DNA from: an uncultured Oscillospiraceae bacterium
GTDB lineage: Bacteria; Bacillota; Clostridia; Oscillospirales; Acutalibacteraceae
Assembly: GCA_902462665.1 (NCBI GenBank)
Contig: CABQCM010000082.1
Coordinates: 1-6,607 of the forward strand
DNA length: 6,607 nucleotides
Direction: 5' to 3'
Under the pieces are notes generated by a model. It saw nothing but the letters and a program-made list of their open reading frames with translations. It was not told the DNA's origin and searched no databases. Below, piece after piece: positions 1-6,213 of the stretch. Made by a program: the position numbers and the translations under genes. Within the stretch, counting starts at the first letter, position 1, and every line of letters starts with the position of its first letter.

Positions 1-154
1 GTGCAGTGACGGGGGACTCCGTCGAATCCATATACACGCTGTACAAATCTTTAATTTGGTTGGAAATACTCTCTATGCGGCAGCCGCACAACCCGGTAAG
101 AAGTAGCGCGCCAGCCAACACCAAGGCATATGCTTTGTATCGGATGGATTTCAT
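1..154 (-). CDS. Putative lipoprotein, N-terminal fragment (runs off left edge)
   Basis: Only the first 51 residues are in the window; the rest lies beyond position 1. The protein opens with MKSIRYK, then a hydrophobic stretch (about residues 8-22, ALVLAGALLLTGL), then L22-C23-G24-C25. This is a typical lipoprotein signal peptide with Cys25 as the likely lipidated residue, so the product is expected to be exported and anchored on the outer face of the membrane. The mature part starts RIESISNQIKDLYSVY and matches no family I recognise. An in-frame ATG at 166 could add four residues (MVIA), and a GAGGT lies directly upstream of it. I prefer 154 because GAGGT then sits 12 nt upstream, although that spacing is long. 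The gene follows the coiled-coil gene after a 95-nt gap, in which I see no convincing promoter or terminator. It may be co-transcribed with the rsmD-coaD unit. Confidence 0.6.
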   Translation of the reverse strand, partial: MKSIRYKAYALVLAGALLLTGLCGCRIESISNQIKDLYSVYMDSTESPVTA

Positions 155-249
155 CGCAATTACCATACCTCGCCGGGCAAAGAAAAACCTTTCCCCGCAG
201 AGGCCTTTCCTTTGAATTACCGCTCGTACCAAAACCGCTGTCTCGCGTT

Positions 250-729
250 TTATTGCTTGTCGTTTTCGGGCTGGGACTGGACAGCGGGAATCTGCTGACG
301 CAGCGCGGCCCGGGTCTTGCGCACCTCGGACAGATTTTGTGTCAGCCCCTCGTCGGCCCGGCGCATAATATCATCCACAAAATCCTGCGCAGCCTTGCGC
401 ATCTCGCGGCTCTTCCCCTGCGCCTGCACCATGATTTCATGCGCTTTCGCCTGAGCCATACGGGTAATTTCCTCCTGCGCTACGATCGCGCGGGCGCGTT
501 CCTCGGCGTTGCGCACGATATTTTCCGCTTCCCGCTTGGCGGTCGTGATGATTTCAGCACGGTCGGCCACAATACTCTTGGCCTGTTTGATTTCGGTGGG
601 CATATTCAGACGGATATCGTCAATCACCACGCGAAGCTTTTCAATATCCACCACACGGCGGCCGCCAGGCAGGCTCAGCCCCTTTTCCAACATATCGTCA
701 ATCTGATCCAGTAATTCTTCTACGTTCAT
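250..729 (-). CDS. Coiled-coil 'ATPase' family protein (V-ATPase subunit H/F0 b-like) downstream of coaD
   Basis: A complete 159-aa protein with no signal peptide or membrane segment, so probably cytoplasmic. Residues about 1-25 hold a short acidic helix (MNVEELLDQIDDMLEKG) and a Gly-rich turn (LPGGRR). Residues about 28-50 carry a distinctive block (EKLRVVIDDIRLNMPTEIKQ). From about residue 50 to 145 the protein is continuous helix, rich in Ala, Glu, Arg and Gln, as in long stalk-like coiled coils. The family is often annotated as 'ATPase' or 'V-type ATPase subunit H', from low-complexity resemblance to stalk subunits. There is no Walker A motif, so the annotation does not imply ATP hydrolysis. 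From memory, this gene commonly follows coaD in Clostridia. Its role is unknown; a scaffold or DivIVA-like function would be a guess. It starts 66 nt after the coaD stop. The ATG at 729 has AAAGGA about 10 nt upstream, slightly long but usable. Confidence 0.85.
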   Translation of the reverse strand: MNVEELLDQIDDMLEKGLSLPGGRRVVDIEKLRVVIDDIRLNMPTEIKQAKSIVADRAEIITTAKREAENIVRNAEERARAIVAQEEITRMAQAKAHEIMVQAQGKSREMRKAAQDFVDDIMRRADEGLTQNLSEVRKTRAALRQQIPAVQSQPENDKQ

Positions 730-795
730 CGTTCGTCATTCCTTTCTCACTTCACCCCGCCGCTTGCTCGCGGATCACTCGGTAATAAATATCAT

Positions 796-1290
796 CTATT
801 TTTTCCGGCCGCTGAGCCGGTCTTTGATGTCGTCATAAATTCCGTCAGGAACAAAATCGGCAATGTCGCCGTCCAGACTGGCAATGAGCTTGACCATGCT
901 GGAGCTTAAGTACATATTTTCCGCCCGCGTGGTCAAAAAGACCGTATCCACCTCGGGATTAAGCTTTTTGTTGGTCAACGCCATCTGGAACTCATATTCA
1001 AAGTCAGAGAGAGCACGCAGACCCTTGACAATGGCCGTCGCCTTATGCAGACGGCAATACTCGGCCAGCAGGCCGTCATAATGATCTACCTCGACGTTAT
1101 CCAGCGAAGCGGTCACGCGGCGAAGCAGCGACATACGCTCCTCCACCGAGAAGCTGGGATTTTTGGCGCTGTTGGGCATCACCAGCACCGTCACCCGGTC
1201 AAACATCCGTGAGGCGCGGCTGATGATATCCAAATGCCCGGTGGTCACGGGATCAAAGCTGCCGGGACATACGGCAAAAACCTCTCTCAT
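796..1290 (-). CDS. coaD: Phosphopantetheine adenylyltransferase (PPAT)
   Basis: CoaD transfers AMP from ATP to 4'-phosphopantetheine, giving dephospho-CoA and pyrophosphate. This is the penultimate step of CoA synthesis, in the cytoplasm. The 164-aa product has the usual family length (about 160). The nucleotidyltransferase signature is clear: CPGSFDPVTTGHLD at residues 8-21, with the T/HxGH element at 16-19 ending in His19. It is followed by Lys43 in the SAKNPSFS segment, the KGLRALSDFEYEFQMA block at 89-104, and the YLSSSMVK phosphate-binding loop at 127-134. The basic residue opening the GLR block is Lys89, where E. coli has Arg88; this is conservative. I chose the ATG at 1290 because GAGGTG lies 7 nt upstream and the protein then starts right before the first beta strand. 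The longer frame begins with a TTG at 1308 and would contain that Shine-Dalgarno sequence. The gene lies 24 nt downstream of rsmD, so co-transcription is likely. Confidence 0.97.
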   Translation of the reverse strand: MREVFAVCPGSFDPVTTGHLDIISRASRMFDRVTVLVMPNSAKNPSFSVEERMSLLRRVTASLDNVEVDHYDGLLAEYCRLHKATAIVKGLRALSDFEYEFQMALTNKKLNPEVDTVFLTTRAENMYLSSSMVKLIASLDGDIADFVPDGIYDDIKDRLSGRKK

Positions 1291-1314
1291 GCCTGTCACC
1301 TCGTCCAATCAAAT

Positions 1315-1860
1315 TCAACGTTCGCCGCCCCTGCGGTAAATCGTGACGGCGGTCTGGCCGTAACGGTAGGAGCGATACAAAGGGATTTCCCCCGCTGCGG
1401 AAGGCATCTCCTCCCCCAAACGGTGCTCGCAAACGAGCATACCGTAGGCGGAAAGGCAATTCGCCGCGAGAGGCAACGCTCTTTGCAGCAAGCCGGAATC
1501 GTAGGGCGGATCGAGAAAAATAATATCAAACTCATCCTGACAGCCGCCGCAAAAGGTCAGCGCGTCGGTGCACAGCACCACGCTCCCCGCCTGCAAACCG
1601 GAGGAAACACAATTCTCCCGAATGATTTCAGCAGCCTTCGGATTGCGGTCAATCATGACTGCACGCACAGCGCCGCGGCTGAGCGCTTCCAGCCCCATCT
1701 GGCCGCTGCCGGCAAAAAGATCCAACACCCGGCGCCCCTCAACATCAAACTGAATGGCGCTGAAGATACCCTCCTTCACCCGGTCGGTGGTCGGGCGGGT
1801 ATCCTCCCCCGGTAGGGTTTGAAGCCGGCGCCCCCGCGCCGTGCCGGTAATGATGCGCAT
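1315..1860 (-). CDS. rsmD: 16S rRNA (guanine(966)-N(2))-methyltransferase
   Basis: RsmD uses S-adenosylmethionine to methylate N2 of G966 of 16S rRNA during assembly of the small subunit. The 181-aa product matches the family length. It opens with MRIITGTARGRRLQT, the usual RsmD N-terminus, then RPTTDRVKEGIFS (22-34). The SAM-binding motif I is VLDLFAGSGQMGLEALSRGA (45-64), an acidic motif II residue is Asp71 (MIDRN), and the catalytic motif IV is DPPY at 117-120, within FDIIFLDPPYDSG. The ATG at 1860 is preceded by GGAAGG with a 9-nt spacer and begins exactly at the conserved N-terminus. A longer frame from 1932 would translate across the promoter and is rejected. rsmD is the first gene of a unit with coaD. 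It has its own near-consensus promoter, with a short hairpin in the leader. The rsmD-coaD pairing is very common in bacteria. Confidence 0.97.
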   Translation of the reverse strand: MRIITGTARGRRLQTLPGEDTRPTTDRVKEGIFSAIQFDVEGRRVLDLFAGSGQMGLEALSRGAVRAVMIDRNPKAAEIIRENCVSSGLQAGSVVLCTDALTFCGGCQDEFDIIFLDPPYDSGLLQRALPLAANCLSAYGMLVCEHRLGEEMPSAAGEIPLYRSYRYGQTAVTIYRRGGER

Positions 1861-1879
1861 GACACCAATCCTTCCAAAA

Positions 1880-1893
1880 GGGGACACGTCCCC
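1880..1893 (-). promoter_or_regulatory. Inverted repeat at the 5' end of the rsmD leader
   Basis: The minus strand reads GGGGAC-GT-GTCCCC, a 6-bp dyad with a 2-nt centre. As RNA it would fold as a 5-bp stem (GGGGA/UCCCC) with a 4-nt loop, followed by UUUU and then the GGAAGG ribosome binding site. It begins about 4 nt after the predicted transcription start. It is too close to the start to be a conventional attenuator. A 5' mRNA-stabilising stem or a repressor operator over +4 to +18 are both possible. The dyad is visible; its function is inference. Confidence 0.5.
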
Positions 1894-1903
1894 AGATACA
1901 TTT

Positions 1904-1932
1904 ATTATGGCATGGAAGCCGCCGTGTGTCAA
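1904..1932 (-). promoter_or_regulatory. Sigma-A type promoter for rsmD-coaD
   Basis: On the minus strand, TTGACA (1932-1927) is followed by exactly 17 nt and then CATAAT (1909-1904). That is a perfect -35 box and a -10 box with one mismatch to TATAAT. Transcription would start near 1897-1899, giving a leader of about 38 nt before the rsmD ATG, with its GGAAGG site inside. It is the only near-consensus promoter I found upstream of a gene in the window. A GAATTTTGACG repeat copy ends 3 bp upstream of the -35 box. Confidence 0.85.
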
Positions 1933-1935
1933 CAG

Positions 1936-1996
1936 GAATTTTGACGGAGAGTTCCACCAAATAGGAAAAAATCGCTGAAAGCAACGAATTTTGACG
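1936..1996. repeat. Pair of 11-bp direct repeats upstream of the rsmD promoter
   Basis: GAATTTTGACG (plus-strand sense) occurs at 1936-1946 and exactly again at 1986-1996, 50 bp apart, or nearly five helical turns. The bases after each copy are also similar (GAGA and AACA). The proximal copy lies 3 bp upstream of the rsmD -35 hexamer. The distal copy overlaps the base of the putative uvrC terminator stem. The arrangement fits two sites for one regulator on the same face of the DNA, but chance recurrence in AT-rich intergenic DNA is not excluded. Confidence 0.5.
1966..1987 (-). terminator. Probable intrinsic terminator of the uvrC transcript
   Basis: On the minus strand, TCGTTG-CTTT-CAGCGA is a 6-bp stem (one G-T wobble) with a 4-nt loop, followed at once by TTTTTT and preceded by AAAATT. 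The stem lies at 1987-1972 and the T run at 1971-1966. It is about 88 nt past the uvrC stop and just upstream of the rsmD promoter, the expected place for a unit boundary. The stem is short, so termination may be partial. Confidence 0.6.
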
Positions 1997-2074
1997 AACA
2001 GCGGCGTTAAAAATATTCACAAGGCGAAAGCCTATCTGCGCGTTTCACCCTGCATTACACGAATCATTTCGTTG

Positions 2075-3931
2075 TTACTCCCGCGATTCGATTTTCCCGC
2101 CTGGGTGATAATGCGCGTAAACCGCCTCGGCCGCGGCGGCATTGAGCCCTTCGGTGGCCTTGAGTTGCTCGAGGGTGGCCTGCGCAATCTTATTGGGGCC
2201 GCCGAACGCCCGAATCAGGGCGGCGGCCCGGGTCTTGCCAATGCCCGGGATGCTGGTGAGGGTGGTGCTCATCATGGCCTTTTTCTGCTTGAGACGATGA
2301 TAATCAATGGCAAAGCGGTGTACCTCCTCCTGAATGGTGGACACCAGCGTGAAAACCGAACGGGTCGCCTTGAGCTGAATTTCCCCCTCGCTGCCGACCA
2401 AGGCGCGGGTTTTGTGATGATCGTCCTTGACCATGCCAAACACCGGGACAAAGACGCCCGCCTCCCGCATGGCCTGCTCCACCGCATGGAGCTGCCCCAA
2501 TCCGCCGTCGAGCAAAATGAGGTCGGGCAGCAGGCCGAAGCCCTCCCCCGTGTCCTTTTTCTGCTCGTACTCCCGCAGGCGGCGCAGCAGCACCTCCTTC
2601 ATGGACGCGGTGTCGTCCTGCCCCAGCCTCCCCCGTACCTGAAACCGGCGATAAGCCGAGCGATAGGGCTTGCCATCGCGAAACACCACCATGCCACCGA
2701 CCACATCGCTGCCCGCTGTGTGAGAAATATCGTAGGCTTCGATACGCGCGGGCACCGTCTTCATCCCCAGCAACACCGCCAACTCATCCAGCACAGCCGA
2801 CTGCCTTCCCTTTTTCAGTACCCGTTGAGCCAGACGTTCGGCCGCGTTGTCCCGGCACATTTGAACTAACGAACGCTGTTCTCCCCGCTGGGGAAGATAC
2901 AGCCGCACCTTGCGCCCGGCGCGGTGAGACAGCCACTCGGCAAGCAGCTGCTCGTCGTCAGTAGGCCCGTCCAGACTGATGCGCGGCGGGATGTCGTCGC
3001 GCATGGCGTAGTACCGGCTGAGAAATTCCGACCGTGCGGCCGGTTGATTTTCCACCGGCTCGACGATGAAATGTTCCCGGTCATGCAACCGCCCGTTTTC
3101 GAATCGAAAAACCTCGAAGCAGGCGGCGTCGGGGGCGCAGGCCAGAGCGATGACGTCCTGATTTTCCACCCCCGTGTCCACCACCCGCTGCTTAGCCGAC
3201 ATCTTTTCGATGGCGCGGATACGGTCGCGGATTTTGGCCGCCTTTTCAAACTGGAGCCGTTCGGCCGCCTCCATCATCTCCCGGTTGAGCTGGTCCAGCG
3301 CCGCGTCCGAGCCGCCCCGAATAAATTCCAGCGCCTGCTCGACCGAACGGTCGTAATCCTCCTGGCTGATTTTGAGGGTGCAGGGGGCGCTGCAAAGCCC
3401 GATGGCGTGATTTAGACAAGGCCGCCGGGAACGCCCGGCGTCGCGCGGGAACACCTTGCTGCACCGGGGAAGCAAAAAAATACGGGAGGCCGCCTCGACT
3501 GCCTCGGTAACAGCATAGCTGGAATTATAAGGGCCGATGTATTTCGCCCCGTCGTTCTCAATTTGCTTGGCTGCGCTGATGCGGGAATAAGGCGGCGGCG
3601 TGACCCGCAAATAGTGAAACCCCTTGTCGTCCTTGAGCAAAATATTGTATTTGGGAGTGTACTGTTTGATCAGAGAGCACTCAAGAACCAGCGCTTCAAA
3701 CTCGGTGCCGCAGACGATGTAATCAAATTCTCTGGCCGTCTCCACCATCTTCTGCACCTTGGGCTCGTGCTTGGCGCCGGCCCGAAAGTACTGACTGACC
3801 CGGTTTTTGAGAATCTTAGCCTTGCCGATATAGATAATATGCCCCGAAGCGTCCTTCATAATATATACGCCCGGCTTTTCGGGCAGCAGAAGCGCCTTAT
3901 GGCTCAACTCGGATAGTTTCGGATTATTCAA
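2075..3931 (-). CDS. uvrC: Excinuclease ABC subunit C (UvrC)
   Basis: UvrC makes both incisions around a bulky lesion in nucleotide excision repair, acting in the cytoplasm on the UvrB-DNA complex. The 618-aa product has the full family architecture. The GIY-YIG nuclease domain carries GVY at 21-23, YIG at 34-36, Arg44 and a TEFEALVLE segment at 76-84. A cysteine cluster at C157, C172, C180 and C184 has nearly the spacing of the [4Fe-4S] ligands reported for E. coli UvrC. The UVR motif that contacts UvrB spans about 209-244. The RNase H-like domain has D401 (YDISH), D475 (LLDGG) and H538 (EVHRFA). A helix-hairpin-helix region lies at about 555-608 (SIPGIGKTRAAAL). I chose the TTG at 3931 because GGGGGAGGAG lies about 6 nt upstream and MNNPKLSEL fits the usual N-terminus. 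A TTG at 3964 overlaps the upstream stop but lacks a ribosome binding site. The gene follows the M28 gene after 29 nt. I see no SOS box of the CGAAC-N4-GTTCG type near it. Confidence 0.98.
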   Translation of the reverse strand: MNNPKLSELSHKALLLPEKPGVYIMKDASGHIIYIGKAKILKNRVSQYFRAGAKHEPKVQKMVETAREFDYIVCGTEFEALVLECSLIKQYTPKYNILLKDDKGFHYLRVTPPPYSRISAAKQIENDGAKYIGPYNSSYAVTEAVEAASRIFLLPRCSKVFPRDAGRSRRPCLNHAIGLCSAPCTLKISQEDYDRSVEQALEFIRGGSDAALDQLNREMMEAAERLQFEKAAKIRDRIRAIEKMSAKQRVVDTGVENQDVIALACAPDAACFEVFRFENGRLHDREHFIVEPVENQPAARSEFLSRYYAMRDDIPPRISLDGPTDDEQLLAEWLSHRAGRKVRLYLPQRGEQRSLVQMCRDNAAERLAQRVLKKGRQSAVLDELAVLLGMKTVPARIEAYDISHTAGSDVVGGMVVFRDGKPYRSAYRRFQVRGRLGQDDTASMKEVLLRRLREYEQKKDTGEGFGLLPDLILLDGGLGQLHAVEQAMREAGVFVPVFGMVKDDHHKTRALVGSEGEIQLKATRSVFTLVSTIQEEVHRFAIDYHRLKQKKAMMSTTLTSIPGIGKTRAAALIRAFGGPNKIAQATLEQLKATEGLNAAAAEAVYAHYHPGGKIESRE

Positions 3932-3960
3932 AAGCTTCTCCTCCCCCGAAATCGGCAGAA

Positions 3961-4884
3961 TCAATTCGTTTCATTGAGCGACTGTAAAAAGCGCCGCATT
4001 CCTTCGAAGAGACATTCGATGTTGCTTTCGTCCATCACGGTATCCCGTTTGGTATGAATGCGCCCGAGGTATAACCCCCAAAACCGGCTGCGCCGGAAGG
4101 CCGCCACCCCGGCGTGAACCGGGAACTGCATTTGATCGGACGGATAGAACACCGCCGAAGATTTTTCCATCTGCACGCACTTTTCCTGCGCCGCCGAAAA
4201 CGCTTCGCGCATGCGCTCGCCATAGGCGAGTCGGGCCTTTCGGCTGAGGATGAGCAGAATATGGTTGCCGTCGGAAATACAGTCAAAATTAATCAGCAGC
4301 TTTTGTTTCATTTCCGCCTTATGCTTTTTGCGAAACTGCGCCGAACCAAGCATTCCATATTCCTCATTGTCAAAAAACACAAAAGCCGCTTGGGCGCGTT
4401 CTCCCTCGTCCAGCCGCTCCAACAGCTCGCACAGCATGAGCACACCAGAGGTATTGTCGTTGACGGTATTGCGATTGGGCCGTCCCCCGAACATCAGAAA
4501 GAGAAAGGCCGCGAGCACCAGCAAATCAGCAAAATAAGCGACCCAGAAATTGTCCGTCAGAAAAATCGCCGCCGTCGATAACGCAAAGCTGATTGCAAAA
4601 AGCGGGAGGCAAAGGAGCAGAATATATAAAATGGTGCCCAAAATATTCTTCGGCATTAACAAATTGGGAAAGGGCAGCGCCGCGCAGGTGTCATAATGCG
4701 CTGTAAAAACCACCTTAGCCGAATTAAGGTCGCCAATGACGAGGTTGCGGCTGCGAAACAAACCGCCCTCCTCCACCGCCGCCTGCGGGAACTCCCTTTT
4801 CATAAACTCCAAAAACGCGTCTTTTTGCTTTCTCGTCTTGCGCATTTGATAGCACGCAAGAATGTTGCGGGAGCGTTCGGTCAT
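3961..4884 (-). CDS. M28-family zinc peptidase homologue with an internal transmembrane hairpin
   Basis: The 307-aa protein resembles M28 (aminopeptidase Y/S type) metallopeptidases, which remove N-terminal residues using two zinc ions. The expected metal set is visible: His63 in AHYDT, Asp143 in VNDNTSG, Glu174/Glu175 in FFDNEEYGMLGS (general base and ligand), Asp201 in INFDCIS and His277 in RIHTKRDT. It is therefore likely active, with unknown substrate. Unusually, two strongly hydrophobic segments (about 81-109 and 112-133) sit between the first ligand and NDNTSG, forming a membrane hairpin. There is no signal peptide, so both soluble parts probably face the cytoplasm. The ATG at 4884 has AGGAGGG 8 nt upstream and overlaps the flavoprotein stop as ATGA, suggesting translational coupling. 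The longer frame from 4974 lies inside the flavoprotein gene and is rejected. A conserved role with the neighbouring uvrC or flavoprotein is unproven. Confidence 0.88.
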   Translation of the reverse strand: MTERSRNILACYQMRKTRKQKDAFLEFMKREFPQAAVEEGGLFRSRNLVIGDLNSAKVVFTAHYDTCAALPFPNLLMPKNILGTILYILLLCLPLFAISFALSTAAIFLTDNFWVAYFADLLVLAAFLFLMFGGRPNRNTVNDNTSGVLMLCELLERLDEGERAQAAFVFFDNEEYGMLGSAQFRKKHKAEMKQKLLINFDCISDGNHILLILSRKARLAYGERMREAFSAAQEKCVQMEKSSAVFYPSDQMQFPVHAGVAAFRRSRFWGLYLGRIHTKRDTVMDESNIECLFEGMRRFLQSLNETN

Positions 4885-6146
4885 CGCTTGACCCTCCTGT
4901 GTGAATTGGCATTCGACCGTTCCAAATATTCCGCCGCGGCAAGTCCGGCCGTCCGGCCGCTGGACCAAGCCCATTGCAGGTTAAAGCCGCCGCAGTCCCC
5001 GTCCACGTTCAGCACCTCGCCCGCCGCAAAAAGGCCGGGGATTTTTCTCGACTGTAGGGTGTGGGGATCGAATTCCTCCGTGCATATTCCCCCGGCCGTC
5101 ACTTGGGCCGACTGCCAGGAATGCGCCCCACGGCAATCGAGTGCAAAGGCCCGGATTTTCTGCGAAAGCGAGCAACGCTCGGCCACAGTCAGGCTGGACA
5201 CTGGCCGGGAAAGCGGGCCGATCCCCGCTGCTTTCATCACACATTCTCCCAATCGCTTGTGGAGCAGACCAATGAGATATTGATCGAGCGTGCGCCCGGC
5301 GAGGGTGTGAAAGCGTCTTTCCAATTCCTGTGCGAGCCGTTCCTCATTCCAGTCGGGAATCAGATCGAGGGAGATACGCCCGCCCCCCGCTGCCGACAGC
5401 AGCCGGGAAACCTGCAGCACCGGCGGCCCGGACAGGCCGTACTCAGTAAACAGAACCTCCCCGGTTTCCACCCGCTTTTTCCCCTTCGCGCAGGCGGTGA
5501 CGCGCGCCACCGTCTTGATTCCCTTAAGCGGGCGAATGAGGGAGGTGTCGGTGCGCACCTGCACAATGGCCGGGTGCAGTGCGGTCATGGTATGCCCCAG
5601 TCGGGTCAGCAGCGGGTACCCCGCCCCGTCGGAGGCCAGAGAGGAGGAAGCCTTTCCACCAGCGCAGACGACGACCGCCCCCACTGGAAAGGACTCCCGT
5701 GCGCCAGTACAGTGTAAAAGAAAACCATTTTGCACCGGCTGAATGTCCTCCACCCCGCAACCGCAAAGCACCTCCACCCCCAGCTCCTGCGAGCGTAGGC
5801 GAAGCGCATCCAGCACCGCCGACGCCTGCAAAGAACGCGGATACACCTTGCCGTCCTCCAGCACGACCGGGCTGACCCCCAACCGATCAAATAAAGATAG
5901 AGTTTCTTTCACCCCAAAATTTTCAAAAACCTGCCCGGCAAACGCCGCATCCCCATGATACCGTCCTTGTAGGCCGCCCTGGTTGGTCAGATTGCACCGG
6001 CCGTTTCCGGTCGCCAACAGCTTCTTCCCCACCCGCTCCCTGGCTTCCAACAGTACGACGGACAACGAGGGAGCTTGCTCCTTTGCGCAAATGGCGGCCA
6101 TCAAGCCGGATGCACCGCCGCCCACGATTCCCAAGATATTGCGCAT
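4881..6146 (-). CDS. HI0933/YhiN/BaiN-family FAD-dependent oxidoreductase
   Basis: A 421-aa flavoprotein of the HI0933-like family, variously annotated as NAD(P)/FAD-dependent oxidoreductase, 'aminoacetone oxidase family' or BaiN-like. The Rossmann dinucleotide motif GIVGGGASGL lies at residues 6-15. An acidic ribose-binding Glu34 ends the second strand (VVLLEAR). The family signature ATGNGRCNLTN is at 45-55. A middle segment VVVCAGGKASSSLASDGAGY follows, and the C-terminal FAD motif runs from AGEVLNVDGDCGGFNLQWA (about 375) to SSGRTAG (to 401). The protein is soluble. The substrate cannot be read from sequence. BaiN itself acts on bile-acid intermediates in Clostridium scindens, but family membership alone does not support that here. 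The ATG at 6146 starts just before the first Rossmann strand, with AGGAGA about 12 nt upstream. A GTG at 6158 adds MVTV but directly abuts AGGAGA, leaving no spacer. The stop overlaps the M28 start by 4 nt. Confidence 0.93.
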   Translation of the reverse strand: MRNILGIVGGGASGLMAAICAKEQAPSLSVVLLEARERVGKKLLATGNGRCNLTNQGGLQGRYHGDAAFAGQVFENFGVKETLSLFDRLGVSPVVLEDGKVYPRSLQASAVLDALRLRSQELGVEVLCGCGVEDIQPVQNGFLLHCTGARESFPVGAVVVCAGGKASSSLASDGAGYPLLTRLGHTMTALHPAIVQVRTDTSLIRPLKGIKTVARVTACAKGKKRVETGEVLFTEYGLSGPPVLQVSRLLSAAGGGRISLDLIPDWNEERLAQELERRFHTLAGRTLDQYLIGLLHKRLGECVMKAAGIGPLSRPVSSLTVAERCSLSQKIRAFALDCRGAHSWQSAQVTAGGICTEEFDPHTLQSRKIPGLFAAGEVLNVDGDCGGFNLQWAWSSGRTAGLAAAEYLERSNANSHRRVKR

Positions 6147-6213
6147 GACGGTGACCACTCTCCTTTTCCATTGCCTCCATTAAGGTTACCTGCCGCTTTC
6201 CTGCGCAGACAGC

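Noticed and set aside
231..251. Hairpin after the coiled-coil gene (AAAAC...GTTTT) as a terminator
   Set aside because: The GC core is only three pairs with a bulge, and the four Ts are used up in the stem, so it is too weak to call.
130..714. Plus-strand 194-aa open frame
   Set aside because: It lies antisense over the coiled-coil gene, has no recognisable family or ribosome binding site, and exists because GC-rich, Ala/Arg-rich codons leave few stops on the opposite strand.
1234..1815. Plus-strand 193-aa open frame
   Set aside because: Antisense to rsmD and the coaD start, with no motif. rsmD and coaD are certain on the other strand.
1861..1932. N-terminal extension of RsmD by 24 residues
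   Set aside because: It would translate the -35 and -10 boxes and the leader. The conserved RsmD N-terminus and a good ribosome binding site place the start at 1860.
1997..2010. SOS-like GAAC...GTT in the uvrC-rsmD gap
   Set aside because: The half-sites are separated by six bases rather than four and the second half is imperfect, so it does not fit the Firmicute LexA box. It also lies downstream of uvrC.
1991..2019. Possible plus-strand promoter using TTGACG at 1991
   Set aside because: At 17-nt spacing the -10 position reads TATTCA, matching only three bases, and it would drive only antisense RNA into uvrC.
2024..2036. Short AGGC-TTTC-GCCT hairpin after uvrC as a terminator
   Set aside because: The stem is only 4 bp and the T5 run starts 8-9 nt after it. 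The structure at 1966-1987 is a better candidate.
1991..2869. Plus-strand 292-aa open frame
   Set aside because: Antisense to the C-terminal half of uvrC, with His/Leu/Gly-rich composition typical of a shadow frame and no domain signature.
4696..5717. Two overlapping plus-strand frames (195 and 218 aa)
   Set aside because: Both are antisense to the well-supported flavoprotein and peptidase genes, and neither shows a family motif or a start signal.
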